Below are positions 25,624 to 34,060 of a stretch of DNA of 64,000 nucleotides, piece by piece. Each line of letters opens with the position of its first letter. The stretch's first letter is position 1. The position numbers and the translations under genes were made by a program. Source of the DNA: Kribbella caucasensis (GTDB taxonomy: Bacteria; Actinomycetota; Actinomycetes; Propionibacteriales; Kribbellaceae); the NCBI RefSeq assembly GCF_004361855.1, contig NZ_SNWQ01000007.1, positions 329,031-393,030 on the forward strand. Direction: 5' to 3'. Below the pieces are notes generated by a model. That model saw nothing but the letters and a program-made list of their open reading frames with translations. It was not told the DNA's origin and did no database searches.

Positions 25624-26804
25624 CCGGCGAGCTGCGTCGCGTCGACCAGTAGTTGCCGGAACTGCATCATCCGCGTCCGCAGCCCCAGCAGAACCACACC
25701 GACCAAGACGCCGTCACGGTGATAACCGACCGCACACTCGTCCCGAAGATCGCCCTCCAGCACCCGAACGTCGTCGAGACCCAGCCCCGGCACACCGAAG
25801 GACTGGAGCCGAGTCCCGAACTGCTCGCTCCAGAACGTCGGCAACGGTGCGAATTCGGGCCGCTCGGACGAGCCGCCATTGAGACCCGCAACCAGGCTGA
25901 CGGCCGCATGGCGCGCGGTGTCGCCACACATCGTCCAGTGCTCGATACGAAGCGACGTCGCCCCGAACCGAGGGTTGGGGAACCGCACGACATCCCCGAC
26001 AGCGACGACCTCGGTCACTGGCCCTGACGCTGTGACCGGATGCAGATCCGACGAGCAGAGGACGCCATCCGACAGGTCGAGACCGTTGCCATCGAGCCAC
26101 TCGACGTTCGGCACGGACCCGACCGCCTCGACAACCACATCGGTCCCCACACGGCTGCCGTCGTCCAGCACCACATCCCCGTCCAGCCGTACGACGCTGC
26201 GCCCGAGCCGGGACCGAACTCCCTGCTGCTCATGCCGACGACGCAACTCGTCACCCACCAATCGGCCCACCGCAACTCGAAGCGGTGTCTCGAGCGGCTC
26301 CACGACCGTGACCACGCATCCCAGTCCGGCAGCGGTTGCGGCGACCTCGCAACCGATGAACCCGGCACCGATCACCGTCACCCGAGCGCCAGGAATCAGC
26401 TCCCGCCGAAGCCGCTGGGCGTCGTCCACAGTCCTGATCCGGTGCCGCGGAGGCCCGTCCAGCCGAAGGGTCCGGGACCGAACGCCGGTCGCGACCACGA
26501 GGCCGTCGTACGTCAGCATCTCCCCGTCGTCCAGAGTCGCTCGGCGGGACCGGAGGTCAACGCCATCGACCCGGCGACCCAGCCGCCACTCGACATCGCT
26601 GATCGAGGAGCGGTGTGGGAACCGCAGGGCGTCCGGGTCGATCCCGCCGCGGAGTGCTTCCTTGGTGAGCGGCGGCCGGTTGTACGGCGGATGCGGCTCG
26701 GCCCCTACGACAGTGATCGACTCGGACCAGCCGGCGGTGCGCAACTGCTCGACCGTTCGTAGCGCCGAGAGTCCCGCGCCGGCGACGAGGATCCGCCGCG
26801 TCAC
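25614..26804 (-). CDS. Ferredoxin reductase (FAD/NAD(P)H)
   Basis: 396 residues of the rubredoxin/putidaredoxin-reductase type. The FAD motif is LVAGAGLSALRTVEQL at the N-terminus, the NAD(P)H motif VIGAGFIGCEVAATAAGLG near 150, and AVGDVVRFPN near 280 closes the FAD site. It would pass electrons from NAD(P)H to the small ferredoxin at 28173 for the P450. GTG 26804 overlaps the P450 stop by 4 bp (GTGA), so they are co-translated. This completes a three-part P450 system within 2.8 kb. Confidence 0.88.
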   Translation of the reverse strand: MTRRILVAGAGLSALRTVEQLRTAGWSESITVVGAEPHPPYNRPPLTKEALRGGIDPDALRFPHRSSISDVEWRLGRRVDGVDLRSRRATLDDGEMLTYDGLVVATGVRSRTLRLDGPPRHRIRTVDDAQRLRRELIPGARVTVIGAGFIGCEVAATAAGLGCVVTVVEPLETPLRVAVGRLVGDELRRRHEQQGVRSRLGRSVVRLDGDVVLDDGSRVGTDVVVEAVGSVPNVEWLDGNGLDLSDGVLCSSDLHPVTASGPVTEVVAVGDVVRFPNPRFGATSLRIEHWTMCGDTARHAAVSLVAGLNGGSSERPEFAPLPTFWSEQFGTRLQSFGVPGLGLDDVRVLEGDLRDECAVGYHRDGVLVGVVLLGLRTRMMQFRQLLVDATQLAGQR

Positions 26805-28042
26805 CTCGGGGTGTCCTCCAGCAACCGGGGACCAGGTGTGAAGGTCGCCGGGATGCGTTGCCAGCCGGTGTTCGTGCCCTGGTGCGGATACGGCTCGAGG
26901 GCCTCCAGGTCGACGACGTAGTCGCCCATCCGGTGCAGGATCTGGGTCAGCAACTCCTTGGCCATCGCGCGGCCGAGATGCGAGCCGGCGCAGCGATGCA
27001 CCCCGATACCGAAGGCGGTGTGCCGGTTCGGCCAGCGCTCGATGTCCACCTGGTCGGGTTCGTCGAACTGCTCGGGGTCCCGGTTCGCCGATGCCCAGGC
27101 CAGCAGCACCCGGTCGCCCTTCTTCATCGGGCAGCCCTGGAAGTCCGTGTCCTGGCTGACCGTACGAGCAAGGCCCTGGGTGGGGGAGAAGTACCTGAGG
27201 AATTCCTCGATCGCCTTGTCGATCAGTCCGGGGTCGTCGATCAACCGGCGGCGGACGTCCTGGTGCTGGTAGAGCCAGACGACGGTGTTGCTCACCAGCG
27301 ACGCGGTGGTGCCGACGCCACCCGCGAGCAGCAGGTCGACCATCGAGTAGACCTCGTCGTCGGTGATCGTCCGGCCGTCGACCTCGCACTGCACGAGATA
27401 GCTGATGATGTCGTCGGCGGGTTCGGCCCGGCGCGCGGCGATCACCTCGCGCGTCCTGCCTTCCAGATAAGGCAGATCCACGGTGACCGCCTGTTCCCAC
27501 TCGGCGCTGCCACGAACAGCGGCCAGTACTGCGTGGTGCGCCGACGCGTACCGCTTCCAGTCGGCCACGTCGAGACCGAGCCAGTCGACCGTGACGATCG
27601 AGGGGACGCCGATCACGTTCGCCAGGTCGCATTCGCCCCGCTCGATGATGTCGTCGATGAACCAGGTCACGTAGTACCGGACCATTCGTTCCAGCCGCTC
27701 GATCGCCGCCGGCGCCGTGATCGGGTTGAGGATCTTGCGCCACTTGCGGAACTCCGGCGGATCGATCTCGATCGGGATGTGGAAATGCATCGGGGTCTTC
27801 GGGATCACCACCGACAACCCTTCGCCGCCGTCGCCGGTGCGGGCCGAGGAGAACGTCTCGTCGTCACGGGCCGCCTCGAACACCGAGCGGTAGTCGGAAA
27901 GGATCCAGTAGCCGCCGTGATGCTCGGACCAGGCGACCGGGCCGACGTCGCGCAGGGCCCGGTACGAACCGACCGGATCGGCGGAGTGGCGCTCGGAGTT
28001 GTGGTCGAAGTCGGCGATCGGGTGTCTGCCCTCAGCGGCCAT
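26801..28042 (-). CDS. Cytochrome P450 monooxygenase
   Basis: 413 residues, soluble bacterial class. The heme loop is FGIGVHRCAGSHLGR with Cys351 as the iron ligand, the K-helix pair is Glu280 and Arg283 (EFLR), and the I-helix reads LLAGGVGTTAS (238-248), with Gly in the place of the usual Asp/Glu before Thr-Thr. PPEFRKWRKILNP is the conserved C-helix. It inserts one oxygen atom into a small hydrophobic substrate with electrons from the ferredoxin and reductase alongside. ATG 28042 has GAAAGG upstream; a longer frame to 28147 would run over the promoter region. An operator copy lies at 28082-28098. Confidence 0.92.
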   Translation of the reverse strand: MAAEGRHPIADFDHNSERHSADPVGSYRALRDVGPVAWSEHHGGYWILSDYRSVFEAARDDETFSSARTGDGGEGLSVVIPKTPMHFHIPIEIDPPEFRKWRKILNPITAPAAIERLERMVRYYVTWFIDDIIERGECDLANVIGVPSIVTVDWLGLDVADWKRYASAHHAVLAAVRGSAEWEQAVTVDLPYLEGRTREVIAARRAEPADDIISYLVQCEVDGRTITDDEVYSMVDLLLAGGVGTTASLVSNTVVWLYQHQDVRRRLIDDPGLIDKAIEEFLRYFSPTQGLARTVSQDTDFQGCPMKKGDRVLLAWASANRDPEQFDEPDQVDIERWPNRHTAFGIGVHRCAGSHLGRAMAKELLTQILHRMGDYVVDLEALEPYPHQGTNTGWQRIPATFTPGPRLLEDTPR

Positions 28043-28081
28043 GGGCGGCGCCTTTCGTCGCTGGTCAATACCAGGCTCATG

Positions 28082-28098
28082 GTTATACTGATTAGCGT
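28082..28098. promoter_or_regulatory. Cluster operator between P450 and ferredoxin genes
   Basis: Read on the minus strand, ACGCTAATCAGTATAAC matches ATGCTAATnATTAGCAT at 11 of 16 places, with the core GCTAATCA intact. A TTGACA (28107-28102, minus strand) lies just upstream and TATAAC inside the site, so it probably covers the P450 promoter, though the box spacing is short. Confidence 0.45.
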
Positions 28099-28172
28099 TC
28101 GTGTCAACGGTGCCCTCGTGCCCGTCGTACCCAGGGCACCCGCGCACTCACTGTGCGAAACAGGAGATGCTC

Positions 28173-28364
28173 ATGCACATCAAGATCGACGACAGCCGCT
28201 GCCAGGGACACGGACTCTGCCGGCTCAGCGCACCCGGCCTGTTCTTCGCTCGCGAGGAGGACGGGCATGCCTACGTCGAGGGCGAGGCGGTCCCCGCCGA
28301 TCGCGAGGCGGACGCCCAGCTGGCCGCGGACAGCTGTCCCGAGCTGGCCATCCGGGTGGACTGA
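28173..28364 (+). CDS. 3Fe-4S-type P450 ferredoxin
   Basis: 63 residues. The cluster motif is CQGHGLC (residues 10-16), that is CxxHxxC with His in place of the fourth cysteine, followed by SCPELAI with the last cysteine. This is the [3Fe-4S] or [4Fe-4S] ferredoxin form that serves actinobacterial P450s. It stands divergent from the P450 gene, 130 bp away, and is the obvious electron carrier between reductase and P450. AGGAG stands six bases before ATG 28173; ATG 28167 is less well spaced. Confidence 0.9.
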   Translation: MHIKIDDSRCQGHGLCRLSAPGLFFAREEDGHAYVEGEAVPADREADAQLAADSCPELAIRVD

Positions 28365-28374
28365 CCGGACGCTC

Positions 28375-28429
28375 TTTACAGCACCCCGTCCTCGGAATAT
28401 GGTGCCAGTTACATGCTAATCATGTGCAT
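28375..28429 (+). promoter_or_regulatory. Promoter and operator of the Liv-type operon
   Basis: TTTACA (28375-28380), a 17-base spacer and TATGGT (28398-28403) form a good promoter. Just past it lies ATGCTAATCATGTGCAT (28413-28429), a cluster-operator copy matching the consensus at 14 of 16 places and sitting on the expected transcript start, a place where a repressor would block transcription. Confidence 0.6.
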
Positions 28430-28455
28430 GGAATACTGATCCCCTGGAGGAACGG

Positions 28456-29646
28456 ATGAACTGGCTGGCGTTCGGGCGTTCCCGTCGCAGGTCCGCCCCC
28501 GTCGTGATGGTGGCCCTCGCAACCCTGGTGACTGCGACGGCCTGCGGTGGCAGTGCTTCCGGCGGCTCGGCCGACGGTGGACTGCCGGAAACGATCAAGA
28601 TCGTCTCGATCAACCCGACCACCGGCATCGTCGCCTTCGCGGGTGCCGGGGCCAACAAGGGCTACCAGTTGGCGGTCAAGGAGATCAACGCGTCGAACCT
28701 GCTCGGCGGCAGCAAGCTCGAGCTGGAACTCAGCGACACCAAGAGCGAGGCCCAGACGGCGGCCAGCGAGGTGAGCTCGGCGGTCGCCGACAAGAAGGTC
28801 GCGGCCGTGTTCGGCTCCGTGTCGAGTACCGAGGCGGTGGCGATGTCGCCGATCGCGCAGAAACAAGGCCTGCCGATCGTCTACACGCAGGCCGGCAGCA
28901 GCGGGGTCGTGGTCGGTGACTTCACCTACCGGGCGACACCGCTGATGAGCACCTACTACCCGATCCTGAAGAAGTACCTGCAGCAGCAGGGCTGGAAGTC
29001 GGTCGGCATCATCTACACCCAGCTGACCCCCACCCTGCAGGAGATCGGCAGCAAGACGTTGCCGGACCTGGCCAAGGAACTCGGCATGACGGTGACCGGC
29101 AGTATCGCCACCCCGGCCACCACCCAGGACTTCCAGGCCCCGATCGCGCAGATCCTGGGCGGTAAGCCCGATGTGGTCGCGATCCTCCAGGTCGGCGCCT
29201 CCAACCCGACCGCGATGAAGCAACTCCGGCAGGCCGGGTACGACGGCCCGGTGCTGGGCAACTCCGGCGCCAGCGCGGGCAACCTCAAACCGGCCGGGGC
29301 CGACGGCGCCGGCATGGTCTGGCCGGTCGACTTCAACTACCAGCAGGCGAGCTCGTCGAGCCAGAAGTTCGTCAAGGCGTTCAAGGCCGAGTACGGCGAG
29401 GACCCGCTTAACTACTCGGCGGAGGCGTACGACGCGGCCTGGTTCCTGGCCCGGTCGATCGCCGCCGCGGGGTCCACCGACCGCAAGGCGATCAAGGACG
29501 CGATGGCCAAGGAGGCGGCCAAGTCCAGCACCGGTGCGCTCGGTGAGGGACTGACGTGGAAGGACCAGACCATCGTGGTACCCGGTGTGGTGGTGGAGTG
29601 GACCGGCAACGGCGAGAAACTCCTGTACGAGGCGGGTGCACAGTAG
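28456..29646 (+). CDS. Liv-type ABC transporter binding lipoprotein
   Basis: 396 residues. A basic N-terminus, hydrophobic segment and lipobox TATAC (Cys near residue 30) mark a lipoprotein. The rest is a type I periplasmic-binding fold of the Leu/Ile/Val family (IKIVSINPTTGIVAFAGAGANKGYQLAVKEIN; KVAAVFGSVSSTEAVAMSPIA; SPNYSAEAYDA-like end NYSAEAYDAAWFLARSI). In catabolic clusters such proteins often bind aromatic or alicyclic acids rather than amino acids. It heads a ten-gene operon running to 37368 and its promoter carries a cluster operator. Confidence 0.88.
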   Translation: MNWLAFGRSRRRSAPVVMVALATLVTATACGGSASGGSADGGLPETIKIVSINPTTGIVAFAGAGANKGYQLAVKEINASNLLGGSKLELELSDTKSEAQTAASEVSSAVADKKVAAVFGSVSSTEAVAMSPIAQKQGLPIVYTQAGSSGVVVGDFTYRATPLMSTYYPILKKYLQQQGWKSVGIIYTQLTPTLQEIGSKTLPDLAKELGMTVTGSIATPATTQDFQAPIAQILGGKPDVVAILQVGASNPTAMKQLRQAGYDGPVLGNSGASAGNLKPAGADGAGMVWPVDFNYQQASSSSQKFVKAFKAEYGEDPLNYSAEAYDAAWFLARSIAAAGSTDRKAIKDAMAKEAAKSSTGALGEGLTWKDQTIVVPGVVVEWTGNGEKLLYEAGAQ

Positions 29647-29697
29647 GAACGCGGCTGTCCGGCCGGGAGACGGTACCGAGACAGAGACGGAGATACC

Positions 29698-30585
29698 GTG
29701 CAAGACCTGGTGAACGTGGTGACGCTTGGCTCCATCTACCTGCTCTTCGCGTTGGGGATGAGCATCACCTGGGGCACGATCGACATCCTGAACTTCGGCC
29801 ACGGCTCGATCTTCATGTTCTCCACCTTCAGCGCGTACCTGGTGCTCGCGGAGACGTCCCTGCCGCTGCTGCCCGTCGTACTGATCGGCGTGCTGGTAGG
29901 TGCGGCGATGTCGCTGCTGATCCAGGTGGTCGCGTTCGAACAGATCCTGAAGAGAGCCAAGGACAAACGCACCGCGGAGATGCAGATCCTGATCGGTGGG
30001 ATCGGGGTGGCGATCATCCCGCTCGCGATCGCGCAGCACCAGACCAAGAGCAACCCGTTCGGCCTGTCCGAGTCGTCGTACCAGGTGGGCACGTGGGTGA
30101 TCGGTGACATCCGGATCACCAGCATCGCGGCCCTCACCGTGGTGGTCGCGGTCCTGCTCTGGGCCGCGACGGCGATCTGGCTGAAGCGGTCCCGGCACGG
30201 TCTCGCCCTGCGCGCCATCGGGGTGGACGCCGAGACGGCGGCGCTGATGGGGATCGATCGCAGGCGGCTGGCCCTGGTCACGATGGCCGCGTCCGGCGGG
30301 ATGGCGGGTCTGTCCGGGGTGCTGTTCACGTACTCGCTCGGCGCGATCACACCGGAGAGCGGTGACACGCTGCTGGTGAAGGCGTTCGCCTGCATCATCC
30401 TCGGTGGGGTCGGCAGCATGCTGGGCGTTGCCTTCGGCGCCTATTTCCTGGCGGCAGCCGAGACCGTGGTGCTCACCCAGACGAGTGGCTCGTGGGTCGA
30501 GGCCGTGAGCTTCGGACTGATCTTCCTGGTGCTGCTGCTCCGGCCGGCCGGGGTGTTCGGCCGTAAGGAGGTGCGGCGGACATGA
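29698..30585 (+). CDS. Liv-type ABC permease (LivH)
   Basis: 295 residues with eight or so membrane segments. The N-terminal SIYLLFALGMSITWGTIDILNFGHGSIFM and the coupling loop RHGLALRAIGVDAETAALMGIDRRR are typical of LivH. It pairs with the permease at 30582 to form the channel. GTG 29698 follows ACGGAG. The two genes overlap by 4 bp. Confidence 0.9.
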   Translation: MQDLVNVVTLGSIYLLFALGMSITWGTIDILNFGHGSIFMFSTFSAYLVLAETSLPLLPVVLIGVLVGAAMSLLIQVVAFEQILKRAKDKRTAEMQILIGGIGVAIIPLAIAQHQTKSNPFGLSESSYQVGTWVIGDIRITSIAALTVVVAVLLWAATAIWLKRSRHGLALRAIGVDAETAALMGIDRRRLALVTMAASGGMAGLSGVLFTYSLGAITPESGDTLLVKAFACIILGGVGSMLGVAFGAYFLAAAETVVLTQTSGSWVEAVSFGLIFLVLLLRPAGVFGRKEVRRT

Positions 30586-31571
30586 TCGCGTTCTACGACA
30601 CGAACCTGGTGCTGATCCAGGCGACGCTGTCCGGCCTGGTCCTCGCACTAGCCATCCAGGTGCCGTTGCGGATGGGCGTCTTCTCGTTCGCCGGCGCCGG
30701 CTCGTACGGCATCGGCGCGTATCTCTCCGCGATCCTGGTGCTGCGCCAGGGCATGCCGGGGCCGGTGGCGATCGCGGTCGCCGTACTGGTCGCGGCGGTC
30801 ATCGGTCTGCTGCTTGGGTTGCTGATCTTCAAGCTCAACGGGCTGTATCTCGCCATGGCGACGGTCGCGTTCGACCTGATCATCAGTGTGATCGCGATCA
30901 ACGGTGGCGATCTGACCGGTGCGTCGACCGGCCTGTACGGCGTGCTGACGGACTTCACCACCGGTCAGATGTTCGCCCTCACCGTGCTCGTCGTGGGGTT
31001 GGTGGCGTTGAGCGAGCGGGGCCGGATGCGACGGCGGGTCGACGCCGTTCGCGACGATCCGGAGCTGGCCGCCTCGCTGGGGATCAACGTCCGGCGGTAC
31101 CGGCTGGTCGCGTTCGTCGTCAGCGGCGCCCTGGGCGGTCTGGCCGGTGGGATGAACGTGATGGTCCGGACCGCGATCGGGCCGCTAGACATCGGTTTCG
31201 GCCTGATCGTGCTGGCGCTGACGATGATCGTGGTCGGCGGTTCGCGGTCGTGGAAGGGCGCCGTCATCGGCGCGGTGATCTTCACCTGGCTGCCGGATGT
31301 GCTGGCCGTCATCGGGGAGTGGCAGGAGCTGGTGTACGGCGTGATCGTGGCGGTCGCCGCGGTCTTCCTGCCGCGTGGCCTGTACGGCGTGATCGTCGAC
31401 CTGACCAAGTGGCTGGGCCGGATCCGCCGCAAACGCAGAACCGGTGGGGCAGAGCAACCCGTGGACGCGCCGGAGTCGGTCGAGCCGGAGCGGGTGGAGT
31501 TGGACAACACGCTGTCCCGCGAACAGGGTGGGGAAGTGGCCCGGATGGCAGCCCAGTCGGAGGTGTCGTGA
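30582..31571 (+). CDS. Liv-type ABC permease (LivM)
   Basis: 329 residues, membrane-embedded. FSFAGAGSYGIGAYLSAILV near the N-terminus and the coupling loop RRRVDAVRDDPELAASLGINVRRYRL are LivM marks. The last 50 residues are charged and cytoplasmic (RIRRKRRTGG onward), longer than in most LivM proteins. It overlaps LivH by 4 bp and touches the ATPase start (TGATG). Confidence 0.9.
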   Translation: MIAFYDTNLVLIQATLSGLVLALAIQVPLRMGVFSFAGAGSYGIGAYLSAILVLRQGMPGPVAIAVAVLVAAVIGLLLGLLIFKLNGLYLAMATVAFDLIISVIAINGGDLTGASTGLYGVLTDFTTGQMFALTVLVVGLVALSERGRMRRRVDAVRDDPELAASLGINVRRYRLVAFVVSGALGGLAGGMNVMVRTAIGPLDIGFGLIVLALTMIVVGGSRSWKGAVIGAVIFTWLPDVLAVIGEWQELVYGVIVAVAAVFLPRGLYGVIVDLTKWLGRIRRKRRTGGAEQPVDAPESVEPERVELDNTLSREQGGEVARMAAQSEVS

Positions 31572-32374
31572 TGGCTGCGTCGATTGGGGATCGTTCGGTG
31601 GTCTCGACGACGCCTGTTCTGGAAGCGCGCGAGGTGTCCGTGCACTTCGGCGGGGTGCGGGCGGTCGAAGGCGTGACGCTGCGGCTCGAACCTGGGCTGA
31701 TCCACGGCATCATCGGGCCGAACGGTTCGGGCAAGAGCACGCTGATCGGAGCCATCACCCGACTGACCCCGCTGACCCGCGGACAGTTGCTCTTCGACGG
31801 TGAGCCCTACCAGGGCATCCGGCCGTCGGCGATGGCCGGGCTCGGGGTGGCCCGCACGTTCCAGACCGTCAGGCTGCTGCCGGACCTGAACGTCCGCGAC
31901 AACATCCAGCTCGGCGCCGATGCGGAGGCCTCCGCCAAGACCCGTCCGCGCCCTGGCTGGTATCAGCGCCTTCGTCCATCGGTCTCGCCCGCGGTGGCTG
32001 ACGCGATTCGCCGGACCGGCCTGGAGGGGTGGGAGGACTACTACCCGTCCGAGCTGTCCTACGGCACCCAGCGTCGGGTCGAGATCGCCCGAGCGATCTC
32101 GATGAATCCGCGGCTGCTGCTCCTGGACGAGCCCACCGCCGGGATGAACCAGTCCGAGCGGGCCGAGATCTCCCGGCTGCTCCGCGACCTGCGCGACGAG
32201 GGGCTGTGCCAGCTGCTGGTCGAACACGACGTCCAGATGATGCTGGACACCTGCGACTACGTGTTCGCGATGAACTTCGGTGAGCTGATCGCCGAGGGGA
32301 CCCCGGCGGACGTCGTACAGAATCCGTTGGTGCAGGAGGCCTACCTCGGCCGGAAGGGGCGGCAGCATGCTTGA
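31571..32374 (+). CDS. Liv-type ABC ATPase (LivG)
   Basis: 267 residues. Walker A GPNGSGKST, the Q-loop FQTVRLL, a variant signature LSYGTQRRVEIARA and Walker B LLLLDEPTAGMN are present; the His switch is in VEHDVQMML. The signature has Tyr-Gly in the place of Gly-Gly, as LivG proteins do. ATG 31571 overlaps the permease stop by one base; a GTG three bases earlier is in frame. Confidence 0.9.
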   Translation: MAASIGDRSVVSTTPVLEAREVSVHFGGVRAVEGVTLRLEPGLIHGIIGPNGSGKSTLIGAITRLTPLTRGQLLFDGEPYQGIRPSAMAGLGVARTFQTVRLLPDLNVRDNIQLGADAEASAKTRPRPGWYQRLRPSVSPAVADAIRRTGLEGWEDYYPSELSYGTQRRVEIARAISMNPRLLLLDEPTAGMNQSERAEISRLLRDLRDEGLCQLLVEHDVQMMLDTCDYVFAMNFGELIAEGTPADVVQNPLVQEAYLGRKGRQHA

Positions 32375-33092
32375 GGTCACCGACCTGCACGTCAGTTATG
32401 GCAACATCGAGGCAGTTCGCGGCGTCGGCCTGACCGTCGAGCCGGAGCGGGTCACCCTGGTCCTCGGCGCCAACGGTGCCGGTAAGAGCACGACCCTGAA
32501 GGCCATCGCCGGATTGCAGAAGCCGCACGCGGGGACGGTTCGGCTCGACGGCCGGGACATCACCGGGCAAGCGCCGCACCGGATCGTGCGGCAGGGCGTC
32601 GCGTTGGTGCCCGAGGGCCGGCGGGTCTTCGCGCCGATCAGCGTCGCCGAGAACCTGCGACTGGGTGGGTACGCGGCCGACAAGTCGGCGTTCGCGGACA
32701 CCCTGGCCAAGGTCTACGACATGTTCCCGATCCTGGCGGATCGCCGGAGTAGTCCCGCCGGTCTGCTCAGCGGAGGGGAGCAGCAGATGCTCGCCTTCGG
32801 GCGGGCGCTGATGTCCCAGCCGGAGGTGATGCTGCTGGACGAGCCGTCGATGGGGCTCGCACCGGTCGTGATCGACGCGATCCTCGCCAAGGTGGCCGAG
32901 ATGGCTCAGGCCGGGATCGGGATCCTGATGGTCGAGCAGAACGCCCAGGCCGGGCTGGACATCGCCGACCGGGTGGTCGCGATCGCCCGGGGCGAGGTGG
33001 TCTACACCGGCGAGTCCGGCGATGCCCGCAACCAGGCGTCGGTGCTGCGCGCCTTCCTCGGCGAGGCGGCGCTGGCCGACCGGTCGTCGTAG
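32367..33092 (+). CDS. Liv-type ABC ATPase (LivF)
   Basis: 241 residues. Walker A GANGAGKST, Q-loop VPEGRRVFAPISVAENL, signature LSGGEQQMLAFGRAL, Walker B MLLDEPSMGLAP and the switch His replaced by Gln in VEQNAQ, which is usual for LivF. It overlaps LivG by 8 bp. With this gene all five parts of the importer are present, so the transport system should work. Confidence 0.9.
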   Translation: MLEVTDLHVSYGNIEAVRGVGLTVEPERVTLVLGANGAGKSTTLKAIAGLQKPHAGTVRLDGRDITGQAPHRIVRQGVALVPEGRRVFAPISVAENLRLGGYAADKSAFADTLAKVYDMFPILADRRSSPAGLLSGGEQQMLAFGRALMSQPEVMLLDEPSMGLAPVVIDAILAKVAEMAQAGIGILMVEQNAQAGLDIADRVVAIARGEVVYTGESGDARNQASVLRAFLGEAALADRSS

Positions 33093-33095
33093 CGG

Positions 33096-33614
33096 GTGGG
33101 TGCGATGGGACGACTGGGCATCGACGACCTCGAGGCGTTGCGGGGCACGCATCTCGGCAAGGTGGACCAGCAGGAGTTGCTGAGGCGGCAGACCGAGTGC
33201 GGCTTCGTCTTCACCGGCGAGGACGGCTGGCCGAGTGGCGTGGTGATGAGCTACATCGTCGCGGACGGGCACTTCTGGCTCACGTCGGTCGAGGGTCGGC
33301 CGCAGGTCCGCGCGCTGGCCGCCGATCCGCGGGTTTCGATCGTGGTGTCGAGCGCCGGATCGGGTCTTCCTGGCCGGCGCATGCTGTCGGTCCGAGGGGA
33401 CGCGACCGTGCACCGCGACGACGGCACGCTGTCCTGGTTCCTCGGCGAGTTCACCAGCCGCCTGCAACCCGAAGACCCGGTCTCGTGGCGGCGACTCCTG
33501 CACAGCCCGAATCGGGTCGTGATCGAGGTCCGTCCGGTGACCGTTGCCGTGAGCCACGATCAGCGCAAGATCCCAGGCAACGGTCGTGGACTACCAGGCG
33601 AGGAGGCCGGATGA
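33096..33614 (+). CDS. Pyridoxamine-oxidase-like flavin-binding protein
   Basis: 172 residues of the split-barrel FMN-binding (PNPOx-like) fold: HLGKVDQQELLRRQTECGFVFTGEDGWPSGVVM, FWLTSVEGRPQVRALAADPRVSIVV and the C-terminal NRVVIEVRPVTVAVSHDQRK. Members bind FMN or F420 and act as reductases or as partners of flavin monooxygenases. It lies in the operon of the luciferase-like enzyme at 34859, so a flavin-supply role is plausible but inferred. Start GTG 33096 or ATG 33105; neither has a strong ribosome site. It overlaps the next gene by 4 bp. Confidence 0.75.
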   Translation: MGAMGRLGIDDLEALRGTHLGKVDQQELLRRQTECGFVFTGEDGWPSGVVMSYIVADGHFWLTSVEGRPQVRALAADPRVSIVVSSAGSGLPGRRMLSVRGDATVHRDDGTLSWFLGEFTSRLQPEDPVSWRRLLHSPNRVVIEVRPVTVAVSHDQRKIPGNGRGLPGEEAG

Positions 33615-34060
33615 TCGACAGTGAACGCCTGTACTACGTGTACGCGCGCGCCGTGGACGAAGGGGATCTGGAGACCCTGCGATCGATCGTGACCAAGGAC
33701 GTCAAGGTCACTCGCGGATCGCAGCCGCCCCTGGTCGGGGTGGAAGCCTTCCTCGACATCTACCGGGCGCACAACGCGCTGAACATCCCAGTCTGCAAGC
33801 ACGTCGTCACCAACATCCAGGCGGACCGCCGGGATGACGTGATCCAGACCCACGCCTACTTCCAGGCGACGATGTTCGAAGAGTCCGGCACCCGGATGAT
33901 CTTCGGCTGCTACGACGACGTACACGTCGAGCAGGACGGCGAACTGCTGATCGCCCACAAGGTCATCACCGTCGAACGGATCCTGCATCTACCGGCCTCG
34001 GTCGGTCCGCAGTACACCCAGGTGTCTTCACCAGAGAAGCCCGAGAAGGGAGAGTCGTGA
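33611..34060 (+). CDS. SnoaL-like (NTF2-fold) protein
   Basis: 149 residues of a SnoaL_4-type domain: ERLYYVYARAVDEGDLETLRSIVTKDV at the N-terminus, the hydrophobic pocket strands VVTNIQADRRDDVIQTHAYFQ and GCYDDVHVEQDGELLIAHKVITVER. The family includes ring-hydroxylating dioxygenase beta subunits, dehydratases and ketosteroid-type isomerases. No dioxygenase alpha subunit is nearby, so a stand-alone isomerase or dehydratase is likelier. ATG 33611 overlaps the previous stop (ATGA), and its own stop overlaps the SDR start (GTGA). Confidence 0.75.
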   Translation: MIDSERLYYVYARAVDEGDLETLRSIVTKDVKVTRGSQPPLVGVEAFLDIYRAHNALNIPVCKHVVTNIQADRRDDVIQTHAYFQATMFEESGTRMIFGCYDDVHVEQDGELLIAHKVITVERILHLPASVGPQYTQVSSPEKPEKGES

